Origin: Ahaetulla prasina
Lineage: Eukaryota > Chordata > Lepidosauria > Squamata > Colubridae
Assembly (NCBI RefSeq): GCF_028640845.1
Contig: NC_080548.1
Location: 12,605,814-12,669,813 of the forward strand
Reading direction: 5' to 3'
Length of the DNA: 64,000 bases
Made by a program: the position numbers and the translations under genes. Below the pieces are notes generated by a model that was not told the DNA's origin, made no database searches, and was given only the letters and a program-made list of their open reading frames with translations. Shown here piece after piece: positions 55,666 to 64,000 of the stretch. The number at the start of each line of letters is the position of its first letter. Position 1 is the first letter of the stretch.

Positions 55666-57170
55666 AGAGACAGCAAATGGAAGAATAATCGGCAAGAAGT
55701 GAACTCTGCATACTCTTGAGGAATGGAGTGGCTCCCATGGTCCATGTTTCAGCAGTCTGTTGGTCACCATTTTTTTTCCCTCATGGAAGGCAAAACCTTT
55801 AGGGGCAACCAGTTGTGGAAATAATATGTATAAACTTTCCAACTGCTTGTTGGGAGGGATGGTGAGAAGCACAACTACAAATCAATCTTGGAACCAATCA
55901 TGTCCTCCATATTTTCTTGCTCTGTTAATTTAAGTCCAGCTCTCATTGTCCTGTAAGTGAAAGTGAACTTTCTGCTGGATGAAGGTTCTGAAGATGTCAG
56001 TGGGCTTAGTCTTACCTCTTGGTTTGTGGCAGATAATATAGGATCCATATTCTTTCATTTTTTGGCTCTGAAAAAGCGGTAGCAGCCATTATCACCAGTT
56101 GCCAACACTGTTTACCCAGACAAGCAAAGAACTTGATTTCAACAATCATGTTTCCTTAGGCTTATTTTAGCCAACCTCAATTTTTCTTGAGAACAAGTGC
56201 CTATTCTCAGAGGTGGGTTTCAGCAGGTTCTGACCAGTTCTGGAGAACCGGTAGCGGAAATTTTGAGTAGTTCGGAGAACAAGTAGTAAAAATTTTGACT
56301 GCCCCGCCCCCACCTATTCTCTGCCTCCCGAGTCCCAGCTGATCTGGAGGAAATGGGGATTTTGCAGTAACCTTCCCCTGGATTGGGGAGGGAATGGAGA
56401 TTTTACAGTATCCTTCCCTGCCATGCCCACCAAGCCACACCCACAGAACCAGTAGTAAAAAAATTTGAAAGCCACCACTGCCTATTCTCCAAATCCAATC
56501 TTCAACTAAGTGACAAGTGAGTTGATAACATTCAGTAGATCAAAGCTAGAATTTCAGGCTGCTTTGTCAGGACAGAAGATGCTAGGTATCTGTATATACA
56601 GAGTTGTGAGGGGTTTTTTGCTCTCCTTTTCTTATGGGAACGTATCTTTAATGTCTTCCCTAAATGCTACAGGGGGAAAAAATGCTACAGGGATCAATTG
56701 TGCTGAATGTATAAAGTGATCCTGGCTACGTATGTGATCCTGGTGACAGCGAACTGCCCTAGCTTAGAGCCTCAAGCAAAGAAAACCACGAAGTGAATCT
56801 GAAGGGAGATTTCATGGGAAGGTTGTGATCTTTTTGTGAGGCCCCAGTAGATGTAGTCAATTTAGTATGCTAAATTTATGTTTCCATTCACTTACCTGAA
56901 ACTATGCAGCACAGAAATAGTTTTGGGAGATCAGCCTGCCTTCAGAATCTTGTCGCGGAAATATCTGTATTTATTTCTTCTCCTTTTTCCTTTTAAACAA
57001 ACTGAACAGGGAAATATTTTTAAATAGCAAGAAAGTAAAATGTGGGATATGACTAGATCAGTGTGTCTGTGTGTGAGAGAGTTCTGATGCATTTTTCTAT
57101 AGCAATAGTAGATTTTTTTAAAAAAAAAAAAATTCCCATGCCAGGAATAATAAACTTTCACAGCCAGCTC
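55666..57170 (+). other. NCMAP: NCMAP 3' untranslated region (inferred), with inserted hAT element
   Basis: Non-coding sequence follows the NCMAP stop up to an AATAAA hexamer at 57149-57154. The first 540 nt carry no recognisable repeat. A complete short hAT element then occupies 56208-56480, so if the long UTR is real this element is transcribed. A shorter UTR ending earlier cannot be excluded. Confidence 0.45.
56208..56480. mobile_element. Short hAT element in presumed NCMAP 3' UTR
   Basis: CAGAGGTGGGTTTCAGC ... GCCACCACTG, 273 bp, perfect CCTATTCT duplication. Confidence 0.93.
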
Positions 57171-58185
57171 TTGGAGATTGTTTGCCCGGATCGTTAAAAC
57201 TACTCAGCACAGAATGAAAAGGTTTCCTAATACCTGACAGGCAATTTACTGGAACAGGAAGGTACATGGAAGCATTAATGAGCTTTCAGGCTGAATAGCC
57301 CTGATCTAGTCCAGAAGGGTGGATATTTTGGCTTTTGGAGGGCCTCAGAGGGCTGATTAATCTGATCCAGTGGGGCTCTTCCTGTGTTGTCAACTGCCAG
57401 GTACTAATGAGAGCCAAGAAACAGGAGGATACATCAAGCCACCTTACTCCTCGCTATGCTTTGGAGCTCAGTTTTTGTTTCAAGGGTACCAATTTTCTTT
57501 TTAGCTTCTCTGGTCTGAAGCCCAAGAAGTTTAAAAATCCAGCTGTTCTTGGGATCCAACTGGTCCCTATTCCAGCTGGTTGTAATAAGAACAGGGTGTC
57601 CGAGTTTGTCCTTGTCCCTCTGTCTTCTCCATCACGTTGTCTTTAAACTGTAAGCCAGCAGGGAGAGGAGGAGGCCTCGTTTTTAATGTTGTGTACCACA
57701 CCAAGTACATGTTAGGTGCATTATACATGAAAAATAAGAATTAAAAGATGTTTGATACTGAATCTCCAAGGAGGTGTTCAGGAACTCCTTCTGCGACATG
57801 TTTATTTGAGTTCTTGAACTTTAGAATTTCAGGGACAGGATCAGCAACTGTATCCATGTAGGAGAAGTGTTTGGTCTCCATAAAATCTCACATTCTATAT
57901 GTACAACTAACAATGGAATAATTTTTCAGAGGTGATTCTAGTCCGCATGCTCTACTCCAAGGACAACTTTTAGAAATTTGGTGAAAATTGCTAAAGCAAC
58001 AAGATAACTCGCCATTGACAAAAATTCCAGTTATGTCTCAAGCATTTGATTATATAGTACAGTTCCTAACCAGACCTGAATATTAGTAGCTCTCTATGAG
58101 AAAATGTTATTTTTTTCAAAATACAGTAATAAAATATCAAGGTTTTATTATATCAATGTAATATGTTAGTAGTAGTATTTAATAT
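57171..58185. other. Downstream of NCMAP, unassigned
   Basis: No mobile element or exon recognised. The + frame at 57335-57646 lacks family resemblance and flanking splice or promoter context. Confidence 0.4.
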
Positions 58186-58345
58186 AAGTAGTCCTAGACT
58201 TATGACCATAATGGAGCCTGCCCATTAAGACTGTAAGTCACGAAAGTTGTGAAGCAAATTGTCACCTGATTGATCTGATTTTATGACCTTTTTTTACAAT
58301 GTTCATTAAGTGAACTAATTGTTCATTAAAGGCCAGTTTTCCTGA
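58186..58345. mobile_element. Tigger-like fragment
   Basis: AGTAGTCCTAGACTTATGACC at the left end, then AAGTGAACTAATTGTTCATTAA. Right half missing. Confidence 0.6.
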
Positions 58346-58419
58346 AAACTGGAAGTAAATTTATTTAATTATCTGTTAAATTTATTGGCCGCCTATCTCG
58401 TCCTGGAGTTACTCTGGAT

Positions 58420-58887
58420 CAGAGGTGAAATGTAAAATTTGTTACTACCGGTTCTGTGGGGGTGGCTTGGTGGGGAGGGGGGGGGTAATGTGACTGGGTG
58501 GGCATGGCCAACTTTTTTTTTTTTTAACTTTTAAAAGCATTTTTCTACAACCTCTTCGGCCGAAGTGGTTGTAAAAAAATGCTTTTAAAAACCTCTGATG
58601 ATCAGGCAACTCAGCCGGGATCACTAGAGGAGCCTTTTAAAAACTTTTAAAGGGTTCTGACGATCTCGGCTGAGCTGCGTGATCATCAGAGGCCTTTTTT
58701 TTTACTTTTAAAAGCATTTTTTCAGCCAGAGAAAAAATGTTTTTAAAAGTAAAAAAAAAACCCAAAACCTCTGATGATTGCATGGCTAAGCTGGGCAGGG
58801 GAAGGGGGCAGAGGTTTTTGATACCAGTCCTCCGAACCACCCACCGGATTGGGTGATCCGGTCCGAACCGGGAACATTTCACCCCTG
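58420..58887. mobile_element. Short hAT element (GAAATGTAAAATTTG subtype), 468 bp
   Basis: Perfect CTCTGGAT duplication. Several AAAAGCATTTTT arms make multi-hairpin structure. Confidence 0.92.
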
Positions 58888-59955
58888 CTCTGGATGGCTT
58901 AGAACCGTAAAACAGGGGGGGAAAAATAAAATGTAAACATAACAATAACAAAACAATGACGCAATGAAAACAATAAAAGTACAATACTGTAATATGAATT
59001 AAAAAATGGGCAGAGGGAAAGCAGGAAGCACAGGGGGGAAGGTGGTTAGTCCAGTAGCCACTTCCATGCTGGATTTGGGCAAAAGTGTAAAACACAATCA
59101 CTGGTGTGAGCCAGTTGCTGAGTGCCCAAAATGCAGTTAAACGATGGCGAGAGATGGGGCGGCCATCAAAATTTCAGAACTGAAATACTAGATGACTCAG
59201 GGAAGCCACGTATTTTTCAAGCAGCAAAAAAAAATAATTGTACCTAAAAAAAGCCACACAAACGCACACGAAAGCATTGCCCCACCTCACAGCTCAATCA
59301 CAGCCCGATTTATGCATGTATCACATCCCTATTCAAATTCAGTGGAATTCACTACCTGATAAGCAGGTTTATGATGACAGTCTGAATTGAAGGAGAGGAT
59401 TTAATTACCAGCTTAATTCCCTCTTAGGAATCCCTCCACCCCTGGGGTTTTGACTGCTCTGATGAAGTTGCCTGATTCTCCAAGTACCTTCAATGGATAT
59501 CTAATTTTTAAAAATGTTATGTGCTCTGCTCTTCACTCCTTTGAAACAACGTTTGATGGAAAAAAAAAAACCTACGATGAAGAAGAAATGGGCAGGACTG
59601 GGGACGACGACATACCATGATAGCAGTATTCAAGTATTTGAGCGGCTGCCACAAAGAAGAGGGGGGTCAATTTATTCTCCAAAGCACCAGTGGGCAGGAC
59701 AAGAAACAATGGATGGAAACTAATCAAGGAGCGAAGTAACCTGGAATTAAGGAGAAACTTCCTAACATTGAGGACAATTAAACAGTGGGACCGCTTGCCT
59801 TCAGAAGTTGTAGGTGCTTCATCACTGGAGGTTTTTAAGAAGAGACTGGACCGTCACTTGCCTGAAATGGTATAGGACCGTGATGGTGAACCTACGGCAG
59901 AGCCATCTTTGCTGGCACGGGCACCATCGCCCCAGGTCAGATCTGGCATTTCTTT

Positions 59956-60403
59956 CACGGGTGAAATGTTCCTGGTTCAGACCCGATCGGCTGATCCGGT
60001 AGCAATGGCGGCAGGTGGTTCGGAGAACCGGTAGCAAAAATCCCTGCCCACCCCCCTCCACTCATGCCCAGCTGAGCTGCGCAATCATCAGATGTGTTTT
60101 TTTTTTTTTTACTTTTAAAAGCATTTTTTAACAAACTCTTCGGCCGAAGAAGTTGTAAAAAAAAAAACTTTTAAACTGTTAAAATAAGGCTCTGACGATC
60201 CCAGCTAAGGTGCCTGATCGTCAGAAGCTTCTTTTTTTCTTCTTCTTTTAAAAGCATTTTTTAAAAGGTAAAAAAGCTGAAGCCTGCTAGGCAAAAAAGG
60301 AGGGGTGTAGGCAAAAAATGGAGGAGTGGGGGGTTCGTTTGAGAGAGAGAGAGAGAGAGAAATAGAGAGAGAGAGAGAGAAAGAAAGAAAGAAAGAAAGA
60401 AAG

Positions 60404-60470
<67 letters not shown>

Positions 60471-60740
60471 GGGAGGGAGGGAGGGAGGGAGGGAGGGAGG
60501 AAAAAGGAGAGGAAGGACAAACCTGGCACTAGATGCAGTTTCCATCCAGGGCTGGAAGAACCTGGAGGTCATCTACTCCAACCCTGCTCCAGCAGGACAT
60601 TGTTAGTGAGTTTCTGTCTTTTGATCCCCCAGTCATGCCCATAGCCACGCCCACCCAGTCACATGACCCCCCCCCACCAAGCCACGCCATCAAGCCACAC
60701 CCACAGAACCGGTAGGGAAAAAATTTAGATTTCACCACTG
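59956..60740. mobile_element. Innermost hAT element with (GAAA)n
   Basis: Ends CACGGGTGAAATG / GATTTCACCACTG, duplication ATTTCTTT/GTTTCTTT. Includes a GA/GAAA/GGGA microsatellite at 60341-60500. Between the halves, 60540-60650 resembles CR1 3' sequence (CTGGAGGTCATCTACTCCAA). Confidence 0.85.
60341..60500 (+). repeat. (GA)n-(GAAA)n-(GGGA)n microsatellite
   Basis: Three successive purine tracts. The minus strand reads as Phe-Leu-Ser repeats that are not a gene. Confidence 0.97.
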
Positions 60741-61165
60741 GTTTCTTTCGTGGGCTTCTGTTTCCCTGCAAACGACAAAACCAAAGTTCATGAAAGAAAA
60801 AGCTTTTACCTCTTGCCACGCTGCCGGTGTTGGGATGCCGGCCAGCTGGTCTTCGGGTCTCTGCTACGCATGCATGCAGACACACACCTTTCAGTTTTGG
60901 GCATGTGCACGCACACAGTTTGGGCACTCGATGGTTCGCCATCACTGGCATAGGATCTCCTGCTTGAGCAGGGGGCTGGATTAGAAGACCTCCAAGATCC
61001 CTTCCAGCTCTATTCTGATTCTGATTGCGGCCCAAAATCGTATCTCCTGGGCCGGCAAAGCGGTGTGGCATAAAGTGATTTGTAAAACTCAAGGCAGCAT
61101 CCACTTCTGTTTCAGGTTCACTCACCGTATTGCAGATGGTGGAAATGTGTCCAAACCAGCTGGTA

Positions 61166-61572
61166 CAGTAGTGAAATGTAAAATTTGTTACTACCGGTTC
61201 TGTGGGCGTGGTTTGGTGGGGGGGGGTAATGTGACTGGGTGGGTGTGGCCAACTTTTTTTTTAACCTTTAAAAGCATTTTTTCTACAACCTCTTCAGCTG
61301 AAGAGGTTGTAAAAAATGCTTTTAAAAGCCTCTGACGATCCCAGCTGAGCCGCACGATCGTCAGAGGCTTTTTTTTTACTTTTAAAAGCATTTTTTCGGC
61401 TGAAGAAAAAATGCTTTTAAAAGTAAAAAAAAAAAACCTCTGATGATCGGGCAGCTTAGCTGGGCATGGGGGGAGAGAGGGCAGGGATTTTTGCTACCGG
61501 TTCTTCGAACCACCCGCCGCCATCGCTACCAGATCAGATGATCCAGTCCGAACCGGGAGCATTTCACCCCTG
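61166..61572. mobile_element. Short hAT element (GAAATGTAAAATTTG subtype), 407 bp
   Basis: Perfect AGCTGGTA duplication. Inverted AAAAAATGCTTTTAAAAG arms and GATCGTCAGAGGC blocks. Confidence 0.92.
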
Positions 61573-62114
61573 AGCTGGTAGAGAGCTGAAAGTGATTTTC
61601 GTGACTATTCCCAACTACGTTCATTGCTCTTAGAAAAAAATAAATGCTCATTAAAAAAAGCTGCTCTTTGCACACAAACTCAGAAAATAGGAACTACGTT
61701 GGCAGACTACACATGTTTGGTATTACACCAGAGTGGGTGTGCAATAATCCGACTCAATTCTTTTCAAAAAGTGCACAGTGGTGGTATTGTCCCTTGTGTT
61801 GTGCCATTAATCGTTGTTCTCTAGGCTCAGGGGCTCACACTGAGGGAGTTGTGGGACCCAAACAAACCTGAAGATGTGGTAAAAGATTTTGATCATAGCT
61901 CCCAGAACCAACTCGGTCCTTCAACCAAATGTCCAGTGCAATTTGTAAAGGCATCCAAGCACAATAAAAAAAACAATTATAAATTTATCTCTGGTGCTCA
62001 GAGATTTCCTGATCCCAAAGGTGTTTTACCAGCAAGGCCGAAGGAATGTGAGAATGGTAGCTCCCCTGCCCTCCCCCCTCTTTATTTTTGAAGTTTCCCA
62101 CTTATTTGTTGGGT

Positions 62115-62705
62115 AGATAATAATAACAGAATTGGAAGGGACCTTGGAGGTCTTCTAGTCCAACCCCCTGCCCAGGCAGGAAACCTTACACCACTTCAAT
62201 CAAATGGTTATCCAACATCTTAAAAACTTTCCAGTGTTGGACCATTTAAAACTTCTGCAGGCAAGTTGTTCCACTCATTAATTGTTCTGACTGTCAGGAA
62301 ATTTCTCCTTAGTACTAAGTTTCTTCTCTCCTTGTTTAGTTTCCACCCATTGCTTCTTGTTGTACCATCAGGTGCTTTGGAGAATAGCTTGACTCCCTAT
62401 TTTTTGTGGCAGCCCTGAGATATTGGAACACTGCTAACATGTCTCCCCTAGTTCTTCTTTTCATTAAACTAGACATACCCAGTTCCTGCAACTGTTCTTC
62501 ATACAGTATATTTTAGCCTCCAGTCCCCTAATCATCATTGTTGCTCTTCTCTGCACTCTTTCTAGAGCAGGGGTCTCCAACCTTGGCAACTTTAAGACTT
62601 GTGGACTTCAACTCCCCAGAATTCCTCCAGACAGATTCTGGGAGTTGAAGTCCACAAGTCTTAAAGTTGCCAAGGTTGGAGATCCCTTTTCTAGAATCTC
62701 CTAGA
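62115..62705 (-). mobile_element. CR1 LINE 3' end, minus strand, with hAT insertion
   Basis: It holds AGAATTGGAAGGGACCTTGG, AGTCCAACCCCCTGCCCAGG and TTGCTCTTCTCTGCACTC, the reverse complement of a CR1 3' region whose 3' end lies left. A hAT element interrupts it at 62568-62688. Confidence 0.88.
62568..62688. mobile_element. Palindromic hAT MITE in CR1
   Basis: 121 bp, flanks TTCTAGAG/TTCTAGAA. Splits a minus-strand CR1 at CACTCTTTCTAGAG. Confidence 0.9.
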
Positions 62706-63829
62706 TATTTCCTAGATTTTTCTACGGGGATATGCTGAGGAAATAAGAAGACTTCTGATTTTGAGGGATCCAATTCTTCCTTTAATATATAATGTGGTTG
62801 GTTTCATTCCCTTCTTTCTAAGAACCTGCCGGGAGAATAACTCAAAGAAACTGGTTACTATTCCCTTAGTTAAAAATATCTCCAAGGTTGCATTGTCAAA
62901 ACAGAGCATGGAACCAGGAGAACCACTCCAGTCTTTCTCTGTTTTGTTTTTCTCTAACAGAATCTGAAAAATCATTCTGCCACACAAACTTAACCCTCTT
63001 GTTGAGGGTTTTTTGTAGAGGATCTTGGTTTCCAAAATGAATTAATCTAGCAAAAAGTGTTTTGTACTTTTGCCATCTTTATGTTTGGGCATAACAAGGA
63101 TTTTGCATGTCTTCTGCACAGATTTTTTGTTGGCTTCCATCACCATTCCAAGTGGGAAAGTTGTAGAGATTTTAATCTAAGAATGCAAGAGAATTTCTAG
63201 AAGCTTGTTACGTTGCCAGATTTAGCCATCGGCAGGCATATAGAAATTAACCTTTATTTATGAAGCATCCAGAAGCAACAAACCAAAGTTCCCAAATCTT
63301 TTAACCAGCATCCAGATGAGCAAAAACCACCACTGGTCACCACCATAAACTCCAGACAGTATCTCCAACCCACATATTCTGTCCAAACCTACACAAGGCT
63401 AGTAGAACAAGCTCCATTCATCCACCCACACACTCATCCATCCCTATGTAGCCAGCCAACAAACCACGTAAAAGGACTGAGATTTTATCTAGTTTGGGAA
63501 TGAATTGTTTGCAAGAAATGTTTGCGGGGAACACCAAGAATTCCATAATTCAACTCTGAGCTGCATATGTAGTCTACTGTTGTAACTCCATCTGAGTTTG
63601 AATGTGCAAGAGTCTGCAAGCAGGGCTGAATGCATTCAAGGCACTAAGCACAGGTTTTTCAGCTGAACACCTGAGTATTTTGCTCCCTCTAGTGTTAATT
63701 TAATTCTGTACAGCTATTATTTTATTGTAGATTCATTCCTACATCCTGCTGGCTACTGCACAAAGGAACTTCATCAATTTTTTTTTGATGGATGTGTCCT
63801 CAGGGAGTTTCTCCAGCTCACCTTCAATT
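62706..63829. other. Intergenic, unassigned
   Basis: No gene or named repeat seen. Contains a CTCF-like sequence on the minus strand at about 63680-63695 (ACACTAGAGGGAGC, two mismatches). Confidence 0.4.
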
Positions 63830-64000
63830 CACAGGACAAGAAGCAAGGGATGGATATTAATCGAGAACAGAACCAGCGTAGAACTAAGGAGGATTTTCCT
63901 GACTGTTAGAACAATTAATCAGTGGAATGACTTGTCTCCAGAAGCCGTGAGTGCTCCAAATTGGTGGCTTTTAAGAGATTGGACAACCATTTGTCTGAAA
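63830..64000 (+). mobile_element. CR1 LINE 3' region, cut by the window edge
   Basis: CR1 blocks (AGAACAATTAATCAGTGGAA, CTTGTCTCCAGAAGCCGTG, GAGATTGGACAACCATTTG) run off the right end of the window. Confidence 0.8.

Larger units (their letters stand above)
59878..60947. mobile_element. hAT element in CR1, itself hosting a hAT element
   Basis: Ends CCGTGATGGTGAACC / GGTTCGCCATCACTG, duplication GTATAGGA/GCATAGGA. Without the inner element it is about 280 bp, like its relatives. Confidence 0.9.
59610..61030 (+). mobile_element. CR1 LINE 3' end hosting a nested hAT stack
   Basis: CR1 sequence (ATGATAGCAGTATTCAAG, GAGAAACTTCCTAACATTGA, CCTGAAATGGTATAGGA) breaks at 59877. It resumes at 60948 with GCATAGGATCTCCTGCTTGA and GGATTAGAAGACCTCCAAG, ending TATTCTGATTCTGATT, the octamer-type tail of CR1. 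The gap is a hAT element carrying another. Confidence 0.88.

Noticed and set aside
57335..57646. A 103-codon frame after NCMAP
   Set aside because: No recognisable domain, no promoter or splice context, and no sign of selection can be read from one sequence.
60261..60572. Phe/Leu/Ser-rich minus frame resembling membrane segments
   Set aside because: It is the complement of a GAAA microsatellite.

Overview
The window is vertebrate nuclear DNA, almost certainly from a squamate reptile and most likely an advanced (colubroid) snake. It has spliced genes with GT-AG introns and a heavy load of short hAT and Tc1/mariner-type elements. It also has tRNA-derived Sauria-type SINEs, CR1 LINEs and a LINE family whose 3' end runs straight into AATAG/ATAGG pentamer arrays. 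LINE 3' ends that seed such pentamers are a known peculiarity of snake genomes (CR1-L3/Snake1).

Two protein-coding genes are supported, both on the + strand and in the order known from human chromosome 1p36. RCAN3 (regulator of calcineurin 3) enters from the left. Its last three coding exons lie at 10239-10412, 11759-11930 and 13203-13411, followed by a 3' UTR with a poly(A) signal at 14759; its 5' coding exon is not in the window. NCMAP (noncompact myelin-associated protein) has three coding exons at 50583-50678, 52055-52139 and 55518-55665, giving a complete 105-residue single-pass membrane protein. A CpG-rich block at 22.4-23.3 kb ending in a consensus splice donor at 22821 is the best candidate for its non-coding first exon, which would make intron 1 about 28 kb.

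Layout: 1-10.2 kb is RCAN3 intron with scattered old repeats. 10.2-14.8 kb is the RCAN3 3' half. 14.8-22.4 kb is intergenic, with CTCF-like motifs, SINEs and a solo LTR. 22.4-23.3 kb is the CpG island. 23.7-30.4 kb holds two TC/AC minisatellites and stacked direct duplications. 30.4-50.5 kb is the rest of the presumed NCMAP intron 1, built of nested DNA transposons, solo LTRs, LINE 3' ends and three further tandem duplications of 1.1-1.85 kb. 50.6-57.2 kb holds the NCMAP coding exons and 3' UTR. 57.2-64 kb is downstream intergenic sequence with a triple-nested transposon stack.

The richest signal is the transposon architecture. More than 25 short elements begin with CAG(N)GGTG or CAGGGGTC ends and are flanked by 8-bp target duplications, which identifies them as non-autonomous hAT elements. 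Many have perfect duplications, so insertion order can be read directly. No bacterial-type system, CRISPR array or new protein-coding system was found. Most long open frames here are translations of microsatellites or mobile elements.
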